From assembly GCA_965222725.1 (NCBI GenBank), contig OZ244969.1, positions 2,852,001-2,916,000 of the forward strand: DNA of 64,000 nt, written 5' to 3'. Under the pieces are notes generated by a model. The model did no database searches. It worked only from the letters and a program-made list of their open reading frames with translations, and was not told the DNA's origin. The position numbers were made by a program, and so were the translations under genes. Position 1 is the stretch's first letter. Every line of letters starts with the position of its first letter. This DNA comes from GCA-2748575 sp965222725. Lineage in GTDB: Bacteria; Pseudomonadota; Gammaproteobacteria; Pseudomonadales; Ketobacteraceae. Shown one piece after another: positions 24,604 through 33,441 of this stretch.

Positions 24604-25287
24604 TTACCTGCTCCAGTTAAGACAATCCTTGAGCGCAGGCCCTTTACCCCCGCAGTGCATGGCCCAGGCAATAAACAACTCGGCACAGGCCAGTGCATCG
24701 TGGCTGGCATCGTGCAGGGGGTAGTCTGGCAAATCGTAGCGGCTGCGGCAGGCAGCTAATCTCAGGTCATTATTTTTCGGGGTTTTTCCCTGGCGTTGCA
24801 TTCGTTTCAGTTCCAGCGCCAGGGTGTCTGCGCTGGGCCAGAACCAGCAAATACCAAACTGTTGCTGCAGTGCTTTGCTCAAAAAGGCCGTATCCAGGGC
24901 TTTGTTGTGAAAAACACAGATTCTCCCTGACATGGCATTAACCAGTGCTGTTAAAGCGTGCCGCAGGGCGGTGCCCTGTTTAAGATCTTCATCCCGCAGG
25001 TAATGGATGGTGGCACTGCTGCCGACACTGTCCCGGGTTTTTACCAGCCAACGCTGTATGGACGCCATGGGGATTGACCCGTTTTCAATCGCTACCCAAC
25101 CAATACTGATAATCTGATCGCCGCGGGGATTCAGACCCGTCGTTTCAATATCAATGGCCAGCCAGGATACATCACGCCAGTTAAGGCGGCTTTTGGGCCA
25201 GGGGGCGGAAAGCGCAGACTGTATTTGTGAATCCCGGCATTGCTTCAGGTGCCAGCGACGCTTGAGGGACAACCACAGCAACGACAT
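24604..25287 (-). CDS. DnaQ-like 3'-5' exonuclease
   Basis: A 227-residue DEDDh exonuclease. Exo I is AIDIETTG (D45, E47 region), Exo II is in HNKALDTAFL and Exo III is HDASHDALACAELF, giving the four acidic residues and the histidine needed for two-metal catalysis. An N-terminal basic helix precedes the domain. It resembles the epsilon proofreading subunit but is shorter and outside dnaQ context. The start overlaps the stop of the cNMP/CBS/DUF294 gene as TGATG. The same three-gene arrangement behind an acetate symporter occurs in other proteobacteria, where its purpose is unclear. Confidence 0.88.
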   Translation of the reverse strand: MSLLWLSLKRRWHLKQCRDSQIQSALSAPWPKSRLNWRDVSWLAIDIETTGLNPRGDQIISIGWVAIENGSIPMASIQRWLVKTRDSVGSSATIHYLRDEDLKQGTALRHALTALVNAMSGRICVFHNKALDTAFLSKALQQQFGICWFWPSADTLALELKRMQRQGKTPKNNDLRLAACRSRYDLPDYPLHDASHDALACAELFIAWAMHCGGKGPALKDCLNWSR

Positions 25288-27191
25288 CAGCTGTCCATGC
25301 CCTGACGATAGCGTTGCTTGATGGCATGCTGGCTGTCGTGAATCAGGGTAAAGGCATCGCGCAATTGTTCTTTGGCGAGCTTGGCCAGGTTATTGGGATT
25401 GCAGTAGTTGTCCGGCGGTTCACCGGCATTGATCTGGCGCACATGATTGTTCACCCGCACTTGCATCATAAAGGCCAGCGCATCATTCAGGTTGCGGCTG
25501 TCGGTTTTGGTAAGATGTTTTGTTCTTGCCAGAAGCTTCAGCCGCTCCATGGTATTGATGGCATCAATGCCATGGGCAAGGGCATGGAGCCTGGCCATAT
25601 CCACCACCGGAAGAATACCGCGTTTTTTCAGGTCCAGCTGGTCGCGGTGCTCGCCATTGCGCTCCACCACAAAGCGGCGAAAAATACCCAGGGGTGGCGT
25701 GCTGTCCAGAACGTTGGCCGCCAGCGCCGCCTGAAAAATGGTGCTCTTCTGCGTGCGTTCCAGCATGTGGCTTTGCAGTTGCCGGCACAGATCAGCCGGT
25801 CCATACAGACAGCGTAAATCAAAAAAGATGCTGACCCGCATGACGGCATCCGGCGTGGGGGTGTTAACCCAGTGGTCCACTGTTTTTTTCCACTGTCTCA
25901 GGGGCTGGCACCAGGATTCCGTGGTGGCCATAACACCGCCGGGGCAGTAGTCGTAGCCACAGGTGTTCAGGCCGTCGCACACAAATTTGGCCAGGGCACT
26001 GAACCAGGGGCGGTGGTTCTGTTCATTGTCTTTTGAATAGCTGTCCGCAATCAGCAGGCCATTATCCTGATCGGCATTCAGCAACTGTTCGCCCCGGGCC
26101 TGGGAGCCAAAAGCCAGCCAGGCAAAGGGCACCGGCGCAGGGCCTAGTTTTTCAATCGCCAGTTCAATCAAACGATTGGTAACGGCGTCGCTGATGGCGG
26201 TAAGAATATGGGTAATCTGGAATGCCGGTAAACCGGCGTTAACCCATTGCACAAATAACTGGGGTACCTGTTGTATGCAGCTTGCCAGGCTTTCCGGTGA
26301 GGGCTGGCGGGAAATATGCTGCACCAGATACACGGGGTCATCCTGCCGGGCCAGCATCAGATCCGATGCGGTGAGGATACCGGCCACTTTTTTGACTTCA
26401 GTTTTAGCTTCGGTGTTTTCATCGCCCTCACTCTGAAACACCGGCAGGTGGTGATAGCCATGGCGGGTCATTAACAGCAGGGCATCAAAGTGTGTGGCAT
26501 CTTCCGGCAAGCCAACCGGTGACCGGGTCATAATGTCTTTTGTCGGCGTGGAGGGGGGAAGCCCCTTGGCAATCACCCGGGTACGCAGATCCCGGTCGGT
26601 GACAATGCCGGTAAGCTGATTGTTTTCGGTTACCAGTGCAGAGGATATGCGGCGTTCCGTCATTTGCTGAGCCAGTGACTGAATACTGATATCCGGGGTG
26701 ACACAAAATACAGAGCGGGTCATGATGCCGGTAATAGGCCGTGCCATCACGGATTGATCGGTCATGGAGCGCAGGGCACGGCTGAGGCGGCGGCTGCGCT
26801 GGCCGTGAAAAAAACGATCAAAGGGGCGGTGCTTTTCCCGCATGGCCTGGTAATGATCACGCCCCAGAAAGTACACCAGCGTGTCTTCAATAAAGGTGGC
26901 GACAATACCGGGATCTTCCTGAGTGAGCCCGGACAGATTAACGCTTTCTCCCTCGCCGAGCCGGTCCAGCAGCTGACCCTGCCGGTTGCGGATATCCACC
27001 GCGCCGGAACGAATAATACGCAGACCATCATCACTGCTGTGGTGTGTAATCTGCTGGCCTTTGGTGAAGTACTGAATATTGATATTGCGGATCAGCCCGC
27101 GGAAGTCATCTGCCGGCAGGCTGTTAAACGGCATCAGGGGTTGCAGAAAATCGCTGACTACCTTTAGTTCAGGGCTGATATCGCTGTTCAT
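25287..27191 (-). CDS. cNMP-binding / CBS pair / DUF294 nucleotidyltransferase-like protein
   Basis: A 634-residue regulatory protein with four parts in order: a cyclic-nucleotide-binding domain (about 20-130), two CBS domains (about 150-280; repeated ITGIMTRSVFCVTPD and TKDIMTRSPVGLPEDA), a DUF294 nucleotidyltransferase-like domain with the GlnD-type motif GSQARGEQLLNADQDNG (about 365-385), and a helical DUF294 C-terminal domain. GlnD-like domains transfer nucleotides to proteins; CBS pairs sense adenine nucleotides. It overlaps its upstream gene by ATGA and its downstream exonuclease by TGATG. Location behind the acetate symporter suggests a link to energy state, as inference. Confidence 0.87.
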   Translation of the reverse strand: MNSDISPELKVVSDFLQPLMPFNSLPADDFRGLIRNINIQYFTKGQQITHHSSDDGLRIIRSGAVDIRNRQGQLLDRLGEGESVNLSGLTQEDPGIVATFIEDTLVYFLGRDHYQAMREKHRPFDRFFHGQRSRRLSRALRSMTDQSVMARPITGIMTRSVFCVTPDISIQSLAQQMTERRISSALVTENNQLTGIVTDRDLRTRVIAKGLPPSTPTKDIMTRSPVGLPEDATHFDALLLMTRHGYHHLPVFQSEGDENTEAKTEVKKVAGILTASDLMLARQDDPVYLVQHISRQPSPESLASCIQQVPQLFVQWVNAGLPAFQITHILTAISDAVTNRLIELAIEKLGPAPVPFAWLAFGSQARGEQLLNADQDNGLLIADSYSKDNEQNHRPWFSALAKFVCDGLNTCGYDYCPGGVMATTESWCQPLRQWKKTVDHWVNTPTPDAVMRVSIFFDLRCLYGPADLCRQLQSHMLERTQKSTIFQAALAANVLDSTPPLGIFRRFVVERNGEHRDQLDLKKRGILPVVDMARLHALAHGIDAINTMERLKLLARTKHLTKTDSRNLNDALAFMMQVRVNNHVRQINAGEPPDNYCNPNNLAKLAKEQLRDAFTLIHDSQHAIKQRYRQGMDS

Positions 27192-27685
27192 CGAAAGTCT
27201 TTGTGATAGGAAGTCTCGTAATCGATAAATGCCAGGCTGGATTCAGCATAGTAGAAAGTGCCGTTGGCTGACAGTGCGATTCGCAGCCGTTGCTGGTTCG
27301 GATTGTCGCCTTCATAAGGCACCATGGCAATCCACTCGGTAGCGGATTGGGTGTTGCTGGTCATGGCAACCGGCGTGCGCTGCTCTTGGTTCCCGCTGAC
27401 AATGGCCACGCCGGCGTTGTCTAGTGGATGGGCGGAAGAAAGCCGCAAGCGCAGCTTGCCTTTGCCGGTAGGTTCGGCGGTTAACTCTACCTGAAAATCC
27501 CCGTTTTTAAGGCCGCATAATCCGCTTTCATAGCGGCAATTGGGCTTTTCCGCCAGCGGGTAGGCTTGCCCGGATTCCGCCTGACGGGGCTTTTCCGACA
27601 CCACATAATCTACTGCAAAATAAGAGATGATGGACAGGATCGGTGCTATCAGCAGGGCAACTATCACATGTTTGTTCTTGAACAT
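27188..27685 (-). CDS. Membrane-anchored hypothetical protein
   Basis: A 165-residue protein with a single N-terminal membrane segment (VIVALLIAPILSIISYFAVDYVV) followed by a periplasmic beta-rich domain with two cysteines close together (PNCRYESGLCGL). The start is taken as ATG 27685; a GTG three codons earlier is possible. No family name is certain, but a similar small protein often sits between the acetate symporter and the DUF294 gene in gammaproteobacteria. It overlaps the next gene by four bases. Confidence 0.7.
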   Translation of the reverse strand: MFKNKHVIVALLIAPILSIISYFAVDYVVSEKPRQAESGQAYPLAEKPNCRYESGLCGLKNGDFQVELTAEPTGKGKLRLRLSSAHPLDNAGVAIVSGNQEQRTPVAMTSNTQSATEWIAMVPYEGDNPNQQRLRIALSANGTFYYAESSLAFIDYETSYHKDFR

Positions 27686-27747
27686 TGGTGTCACCGTTCG
27701 GGGTTGATAAAACCGGGGCTCCTGTTCAAGGGAGCCCCGCCAGATGG

Positions 27748-29478
27748 TTAGTGGGCAGAAGCGTCGCCGGCACCCACTGGAATACGGATATGCTCCACCA
27801 TCTCCTGTACATGCTCGGGGGGCTCCTGCGTGACCCGGGAAACCAGAATGGCCACGGTAAAGTTCACCACCGCACCTATGGCGCCAAAAGCATTGGGCTC
27901 AATACCAAAGAACCAGTTCGGAGACATATCTCCCAAAAACGCGGTGCTTTCGATAAACATAATGCCCTTGTGCTGGAATACATAGAGCAGAGTAACAGAC
28001 AGGCCCGCCACCATGCCGGCAATGGCGCCTTCCTTGTTGCAGCGCTTGCTGAAAATACCGAGCATCAGCACCGGAAAAATGGATGACGCTGCCAGGCCAA
28101 AGGCCAGTGCCACGGTGCCCGCTGCAAAATCCGGCGGGTTAAAGCCCAGGTAACCTGCCACAGCGATAGCGCCCGCCATGGCAATACGGCTGGCCATCAG
28201 TTCCTGTTTTTCGGTAATGTCCGGCATGAACACGCCTTTCAGCAGGTCGTGGGATATGGCCGATGCAATGGCCAGCAACAAGCCCGCCGCAGTGGAAAGG
28301 GCTGCCGCCAGGCCACCGGCTGCCACCAGGGCAATGACCCAGAACGGCAGGCGGGCAATTTCCGGATTGGCCAGTACCATAATGTCGCGGTCCACTTTGA
28401 CCATTTCATTGGTTTCGGCATTGGCGGTGTACTGAATACGACCGTCACCGTTTTTGTCTTCAAATTGCAGCAGGCCGGTTTTTTCCCAGTTTTTGAACCA
28501 CTGGGGGCGTTGCTCGTATTCCAGGTTCTGGCCTGCTTGCGGGCTGATGGTGTTCATCAGGTTCAGGCGGGCCATACCGGCTACGGCCGGCGCAGTGGTG
28601 TAAAGAATCGCAATAAACACCAGCGCCCAGCCGGCAGACGTACGGGCATCGCGCACCTTGGGCACCGTAAAGAAGCGAATGATCACGTGGGGCAGACCCG
28701 CGGTACCAATCATCAGGCTCAGGGTGTACACAAACATGTTGAGGGTGCTCAGCCGTGCCTGGGTGGTATATTCCGCAAACCCCAGTTCGGTCACCACCTG
28801 GTCCAGTTTATCCAACAGGAAGGTATCACTGCCTGCCAGGGTGCTGCCAAAGCCCAGTTGCGGAATGGGGTTGCCGGTCAGGTGCAGGGAAATAAAAATG
28901 GCGGGAATGGTATAGGCCAGAATCAGCACGCAATACTGGGCGATCTGAGTGTAGGTAATGCCTTTCATGCCGCCCAGAACGGCGTAGAAAAATACGATCA
29001 TCATGCCGATTAACAGGCCCGTATCGTATTCCACTTCCAGAAAGCGCGAGAAGGCCACACCGATGCCCTTCATTTGCCCGATAACATAAGTGACCGAACA
29101 AACGATCAGGCAGATGACCGCAACAATCCTTGCCGCCCGGGAATAGTAACGATCACCGATAAATTCCGGTACGGTGAACTTGCCGTATTTTCGCAGGTAG
29201 GGGGCCAGCAGCATGGCGAGCAACACAAAGCCGCCGGTCCAGCCCATCAGAAATACCGAACCGCCATAGCCGTAAAAGGCAATAAGCCCCGCCATGGAAA
29301 TAAAGCTGGCGGCCGACATCCAGTCTGCAGCTGTGGCCATGCCGTTGGCTACCGGGTGAACGCCACCACCGGCCACGTAAAAGTCTTTGGTGGAACCGGC
29401 ACGGGCCCAGATGGCGATGCCGATATACAGGGCAAAGGTCATGCCCACCACAATATAAGTCAAGGTTTGCAGTTCCAT
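27748..29478 (-). CDS. actP: Sodium:solute symporter, acetate type (large subunit)
   Basis: A 576-residue SSS-family transporter with about 13 membrane helices. Family segments include WARAGSTKDFYVAGGGVHPVANGMATAADWMSAASFISMAGLI and GLPHVIIRFFTVPKVRDAR, the sodium-site helices of SSS proteins. It differs from classic ActP by a hydrophilic insert (about 320-370, LEYEQRPQWFKNWEKTGLLQFEDKNGDGRI) typical of the VC_2705-like subgroup that uses a DUF4212 partner. That partner lies nine bases upstream. The neighbouring acetyl-CoA synthetase and porin support uptake of acetate or another short carboxylate. Ribosome site TAGGAGA precedes the ATG. Confidence 0.87.
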   Translation of the reverse strand: MELQTLTYIVVGMTFALYIGIAIWARAGSTKDFYVAGGGVHPVANGMATAADWMSAASFISMAGLIAFYGYGGSVFLMGWTGGFVLLAMLLAPYLRKYGKFTVPEFIGDRYYSRAARIVAVICLIVCSVTYVIGQMKGIGVAFSRFLEVEYDTGLLIGMMIVFFYAVLGGMKGITYTQIAQYCVLILAYTIPAIFISLHLTGNPIPQLGFGSTLAGSDTFLLDKLDQVVTELGFAEYTTQARLSTLNMFVYTLSLMIGTAGLPHVIIRFFTVPKVRDARTSAGWALVFIAILYTTAPAVAGMARLNLMNTISPQAGQNLEYEQRPQWFKNWEKTGLLQFEDKNGDGRIQYTANAETNEMVKVDRDIMVLANPEIARLPFWVIALVAAGGLAAALSTAAGLLLAIASAISHDLLKGVFMPDITEKQELMASRIAMAGAIAVAGYLGFNPPDFAAGTVALAFGLAASSIFPVLMLGIFSKRCNKEGAIAGMVAGLSVTLLYVFQHKGIMFIESTAFLGDMSPNWFFGIEPNAFGAIGAVVNFTVAILVSRVTQEPPEHVQEMVEHIRIPVGAGDASAH

Positions 29479-29487
29479 GGTGATCTC

Positions 29488-29757
29488 CTAGTCGTCTTCG
29501 CCAACACCGTACTTGCGATCGAGATCGCCCATTTTTTTCGCGTACACAAACACCAGCACCACAAAGGTGTATATGGAGCCTTGCTGCGCGAACCAGAATC
29601 CCAGCTTGTAACCGCCAAGGCGGATGCTGTTGAGTGCGTCTACAAATAAGATACCTGCGCCAAAGGAAACGCAGAACCAGATCACCAGCAGAATCGCCAC
29701 CAGTGTCAGGTTTTCTTTCCAGTAGGCGACTCTGTCTTCTTCGCTTCTGAATGCCAT
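29488..29757 (-). CDS. DUF4212 small subunit of the sodium/substrate symporter
   Basis: An 89-residue protein with two membrane helices (LVAILLVIWFCVSFGAGILFV and IYTFVVLVFVYAKKMG), the DUF4212 pattern, including the typical LNSIRLGGYKLGFWFAQQGS link. It accompanies SSS transporters of the VC_2705 type and is probably a subunit or assembly factor. It lies nine bases before the transporter gene in the same operon. A degenerate copy of the acs palindrome is 60 bases upstream of its start. Confidence 0.88.
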   Translation of the reverse strand: MAFRSEEDRVAYWKENLTLVAILLVIWFCVSFGAGILFVDALNSIRLGGYKLGFWFAQQGSIYTFVVLVFVYAKKMGDLDRKYGVGEDD

Positions 29758-29817
29758 GATGTTTCTCCCGTACCAACTCTTAACAAAGAGTGTCTGTAGT
29801 ATCAGTCAATTATGCTA

Positions 29818-29833
29818 TTGGACTTTGGTCGTA
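29818..29833. promoter_or_regulatory. Degenerate copy of the acs/porin palindrome before the symporter operon
   Basis: TTGGACTTTGGTCGTA keeps the GAC-N4-GTC core of the three sites upstream of acs, but the outer bases are changed (the core of TTAGACTTTGGTCTAA). It lies between the porin stop and the DUF4212 start, about 60 bases before the latter, the right place for an activator of the symporter operon. Confidence 0.5.
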
Positions 29834-29850
29834 TGTTTTTATTGATTTGC

Positions 29851-30960
29851 CTAGAAGCTGAACTTCAGCGACATTTGCAGGTAGTTGGAGTCCGCGCTTT
29901 CCGTGCCTGCATCCGCCACTTCAAAGTTACCCAGTTCCACACCGGCTGTTAAATGCTCATCAATATCCCTGATCAGGTTAACACCCCAGTGGGTACGTTC
30001 CCGCTCAAGAATATCGGTTTCTGCCGTACCATAAAACAGGGTAGAGCGAAGATTGTTTTGCCAGATGTGACGATAAGCCGCGGTATAAGCGGTGGTTTCC
30101 TCCACTTCCACGTCGCCGTTATCGGGATTGGTGACAATGTCCGGCGTTAATGCAGGGCCCACATAGCGCCCTGGTTCACCCACATTTACCTGAAAACGCA
30201 GGTCGTCTTTACCCAACATGATTTTACCGGCAACGCTGAGTGCCGTGGCTGTGTCATCAATACCGGTATCGCCCTGATCCAGTTTGCGTATCATCGCCGC
30301 GGTGGACACATGCCCCCAGTCACCCTTAAAGGTGTATTTGGCAATCAGGTCCGGTGTTTTTTCTTCCGCGTCGGCTTCTGTACCCGACAGGCCCACACCG
30401 CTGCTGGAGGTGCCCACATTGCCGTCGCCGTTGGTTTCCGGGTTTTCAATAGCAAAATCAAATCCGCTCAGGCTGTAGCGTATCTGGGACTGCCGGATAA
30501 AAACTTCCGCCACCGTGGGCCCCGCAAAATCCAGGGTTTCCGGTAATGCGGACGGATTCATGAAGGTGGACCAGGTCTGGCCCACCAGCCACTGATCGTA
30601 TTTGATAAAGGCATGGCGAACTCTGGGGTTTGTGGAGTTGCTGACTACTTCATTGCCGTTGCCACCGTAAAGATCGAATTCGAGAAAGGCGGATACCTGG
30701 CCGTGGGCGTATTTCATATTGAATCGGGATTCGCGGATATTGAATCCCAGTTTTTGAGTATCCGTGGGTGTACCGGCAGGTGCGTTACCCAGCCAGTAAT
30801 CCTGATAAGCTACGTCGCCATCCACATAGCGCAGGTCAGCTTTCAGATATCCCCCAAAGGCAATCTTGTGGCCGGGGGTGGGTTCAAATTCGTAAACCGC
30901 CTGGGCAGCGCTTGATGCCAACGCAGTGGATACAGCAACAGCAATCAGTGATTTATTCAT
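29851..30960 (-). CDS. DcaP-like outer-membrane porin
   Basis: A 369-residue outer-membrane protein. The signal peptide is MNKSLIAVAVSTALASSAAQA, followed by a barrel that begins HKIAFGGYLKADLRYVDGD and ends in an aromatic beta signal (YLQMSLKFSF). Alternating-residue strands throughout, no plug domain. The pattern matches the DcaP-like trimeric porins that take up dicarboxylates and other small anions. It is divergent from acs, sharing the region with three palindromes, and lies upstream of the symporter operon on the same strand, so it is likely induced with the acetate module. Confidence 0.83.
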   Translation of the reverse strand: MNKSLIAVAVSTALASSAAQAVYEFEPTPGHKIAFGGYLKADLRYVDGDVAYQDYWLGNAPAGTPTDTQKLGFNIRESRFNMKYAHGQVSAFLEFDLYGGNGNEVVSNSTNPRVRHAFIKYDQWLVGQTWSTFMNPSALPETLDFAGPTVAEVFIRQSQIRYSLSGFDFAIENPETNGDGNVGTSSSGVGLSGTEADAEEKTPDLIAKYTFKGDWGHVSTAAMIRKLDQGDTGIDDTATALSVAGKIMLGKDDLRFQVNVGEPGRYVGPALTPDIVTNPDNGDVEVEETTAYTAAYRHIWQNNLRSTLFYGTAETDILERERTHWGVNLIRDIDEHLTAGVELGNFEVADAGTESADSNYLQMSLKFSF

Positions 30961-31034
30961 GTCGTTCTCTCCGGAAATGTCGTTGTTGTAGTAGTTCTAC
31001 TTTCAAGACTAACGGGGAAAGACAGCTTTGAATC

Positions 31035-31050
31035 TTAGACCTTGGTCTAG
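31035..31050. promoter_or_regulatory. Regulator palindrome, site 1 (porin side)
   Basis: TTAGACCTTGGTCTAG is a near-perfect 16-bp palindrome, matching TTAGACC-WW-GGTCTAA. It lies 75 bases upstream of the porin ATG. Its centre is 43 bases from site 2. Candidate binding site of the LuxR-type response regulator encoded at 33442-34104. Confidence 0.6.
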
Positions 31051-31077
31051 GAATTGACGGATTTCCGGGGTTTGCTA

Positions 31078-31093
31078 TTAGACTTTGGTCTAA
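31078..31093. promoter_or_regulatory. Regulator palindrome, site 2
   Basis: TTAGACTTTGGTCTAA, the same 16-bp palindrome with one change from the ideal symmetry. Its centre is 30 bases, close to three helical turns, from site 3, so bound dimers would lie on the same face of the DNA. Confidence 0.6.
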
Positions 31094-31107
31094 TGCTTAA
31101 AAAGTGT

Positions 31108-31123
31108 TTAGACCAAGGTCTAA
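31108..31123. promoter_or_regulatory. Regulator palindrome, site 3 (acs side)
   Basis: TTAGACCAAGGTCTAA is a perfect 16-bp palindrome except for the symmetric AA centre, ending 66 bases before the acs ATG, where an activator would act on the acs promoter. Confidence 0.65.
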
Positions 31124-31189
31124 TAGCAGCGACACGCCTGATAACTCACAATGCCTTAACTTCATTAAACGGCGGCAGAGGGCGTTTTT

Positions 31190-33154
31190 ATGAGCGAAGA
31201 ACAACGTTATCCCATTGCGGATCGGTACCTGAATCAGGCTTACATTAATAATGATGAATATCAGACCCTTTATCAGGAGTCTGTTGATAACCCCGAGAAC
31301 TTCTGGGCCAACCAGGCGCAACGCATCGACTGGATAACGCCTTTCAGTAAGGTAAAAGATGTTTCTTTTGCGAAAGACGATCTCCATATCCGCTGGTTTG
31401 AGGACGGCAGCCTGAACGCGTCTGCCAATTGTATCGACCGCCATTTGCAGGCCCGTGGCGATGTGCCCGCCATTATCTGGGAGCCGGATCAGGAAGGGTT
31501 GCCGGGCCGGGTGATTACCTACAATGACCTTAGTGGTGAAGTGAACCGCCTGGCCAACGGCTTGCTGTCGCTGGGTGTGAAAACCGGTGACGTGGTGACT
31601 ATCTACATGCCCATGGTACCGGAAGTGGTTTTCGCCATGCTGGCCTGTGCTCGCATTGGTGCCGTGCACAGTGTGGTGTTTGCCGGCTTTTCACCGGAAG
31701 CATTAGCGGGCCGTATTGAAGACGGCGGCTCTCATATTGTGATTACCGCGGACGAAGGATTGCGTGCTGGTAAAACGGTACCGTTAAAAGATAACGTGGA
31801 TGCGGCCATTCAACACTGCCATACCACTTCAGTGGATAATGTGATTGTACTTGAGCATACCGGCGGTTCGGTGACTTACGTGCCAGGGCGTGATCACTGG
31901 TACGCTGATCTGGTGGCGCAGCAGTCTGCTGAGTGCGAACCCCGGGAGATGCCGGCAGAGTCGCCGCTCTTTATTCTTTACACCTCCGGTTCCACCGGTA
32001 AACCTAAAGGTGTGTTGCACACCACCGGCGGTTATATGGTGTATGCATCGCTCACTCATGAAATGGTGTTTGATTACCGTCCCGGTGATGTGTACTGGTG
32101 CGGTGCCGATGTGGGCTGGATTACCGGCCACAGTTATGTGGTGTACGGGCCGCTGTCTAACGGTGCCACCATGGTGATGTATGAAGGAGTGCCCAATTAT
32201 CCTGATTCCGGGCGTTGTGCGCGTATTATTGAAAAATACCAGGTGAATACCTTCTACACGGCCCCCACAGCGATTCGCGCTTTAATGGCCGATGGCGATG
32301 CGGTGGTGGCAAACACCAATCTGGACAGCCTGCGTTTAATGGCCACTGCCGGTGAGCCCATCAATCCGGAAGCCTGGCGCTGGTTTTATCAGGCCTTTGG
32401 CCGGGGTGAATGTCCTATTGTTGATACCTGGTGGCAAACAGAAACCGGTGGCGTGATGATTACGCCGTTGCCCGGTGCCACCGAGCTGAAACCCGGTTCT
32501 GCGACCCGGCCTTTCTTTGGTATTCAACCGGCGCTGGTGGATCCGGAAGGCAATGTATTGGAAGGTGCCGCCCAGGGGAATCTGGTGATTACCGACAGTT
32601 GGCCAGGCCAGATGCGTACGGTGTTTGGTGATCATCAGCGCTTTATCGATACCTATTTCTCCACCTACGAAGGCATGTATTTTACATCGGATGGCGCCCG
32701 CCGTGATGAGGACGGTTATTACTGGATTACCGGCCGGGTGGATGATGTGCTGAATGTGTCCGGCCATCGTATGGGAACAGCGGAAATTGAAAGCGCCCTG
32801 GTGGCCCATGAGGCGGTGGCGGAAGCCGCCGTGGTGGGCTTTCCCCATGATATCAAGGGGCAGGGTATTTACGTGTATATCACCCTGAACCGCGGTGAAG
32901 TGGCGGATGACGCCATGAAGAAGAACCTGGTGCAGTGGTTAAGAAAAGAGATTGGCCCCATTGCCACGCCGGACATCATCCAGTGGGCACCCGGGCTACC
33001 CAAAACCCGTTCCGGCAAAATCATGCGCCGTATCCTGCGCAAGATTGCCACGGGTGAATCCGATCAGCTGGGGGATATCTCGACACTGGCGGATCCCGGT
33101 GTGGTACCACAACTGATTGAAGGCTATCAGCAGTTGGGTATCAGGGCTGCCTGA
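31190..33154 (+). CDS. acs: Acetyl-CoA synthetase
   Basis: A 654-residue AMP-forming acetate-CoA ligase. Visible motifs are the P-loop-like YTSGSTGKPKG, VGWITGHSYVVYGPL, the hinge-region DTWWQTETG (acetate pocket) and TGRVDDVLNVSGHRMGTAEIE. The C-terminal PKTRSGKIMRR contains K610, the residue whose acetylation silences the enzyme in well-studied homologues. It activates acetate to acetyl-CoA through acetyl-AMP. Divergent from the DcaP-like porin; the symporter and the two-component regulators lie close by, and three palindromes mark the promoter. Probable terminators lie at 33219-33241 and 33289-33322. Confidence 0.96.
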   Translation: MSEEQRYPIADRYLNQAYINNDEYQTLYQESVDNPENFWANQAQRIDWITPFSKVKDVSFAKDDLHIRWFEDGSLNASANCIDRHLQARGDVPAIIWEPDQEGLPGRVITYNDLSGEVNRLANGLLSLGVKTGDVVTIYMPMVPEVVFAMLACARIGAVHSVVFAGFSPEALAGRIEDGGSHIVITADEGLRAGKTVPLKDNVDAAIQHCHTTSVDNVIVLEHTGGSVTYVPGRDHWYADLVAQQSAECEPREMPAESPLFILYTSGSTGKPKGVLHTTGGYMVYASLTHEMVFDYRPGDVYWCGADVGWITGHSYVVYGPLSNGATMVMYEGVPNYPDSGRCARIIEKYQVNTFYTAPTAIRALMADGDAVVANTNLDSLRLMATAGEPINPEAWRWFYQAFGRGECPIVDTWWQTETGGVMITPLPGATELKPGSATRPFFGIQPALVDPEGNVLEGAAQGNLVITDSWPGQMRTVFGDHQRFIDTYFSTYEGMYFTSDGARRDEDGYYWITGRVDDVLNVSGHRMGTAEIESALVAHEAVAEAAVVGFPHDIKGQGIYVYITLNRGEVADDAMKKNLVQWLRKEIGPIATPDIIQWAPGLPKTRSGKIMRRILRKIATGESDQLGDISTLADPGVVPQLIEGYQQLGIRAA

Positions 33155-33218
33155 CCGGCGGCCCTGTAGTTCCATTGTTAGCCTGAGTTTGCCGACTCTT
33201 GAGGTTACATAGCCTTTG

Positions 33219-33241
33219 CCTGGTTTGATGCCAGGGTTTTT
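33219..33241 (+). terminator. Probable acs terminator
   Basis: CCTGG (33219-33223), loop TTTGATG, CCAGG (33231-33235), then GTTTTT. A modest stem with a T-run, 65 bases after the acs stop. A second hairpin without T-run, GGGCC/GGCCC, follows at 33265-33280. Confidence 0.5.
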
Positions 33242-33288
33242 CCCACTGGGTTTTCCCACAGAAAGGGCCGCCAATGGCCCGATTCCTT

Positions 33289-33322
33289 AAGGCTGATCTG
33301 CACTTGCAGGTCAGCCTTTTTT
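33289..33322 (+). terminator. Rho-independent terminator downstream of acs
   Basis: A 14-bp stem (33289-33302 with 33305-33318, one T.G pair), a two-base nominal loop and six T. Much stronger than the hairpin at 33219, and probably the definitive end of the acs transcript or of a small RNA from this gap. Confidence 0.8.
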
Positions 33323-33441
33323 ATGCTGCCGGATCGGGAACAGGGGTGTTTATTCCGGGTTAAATGGACTAAATTAAAGGCATGCCGTTAACCGCACCGG
33401 TGCGGCACACAGCTATAACAAAAAGCACGTGGGAAATTTGA

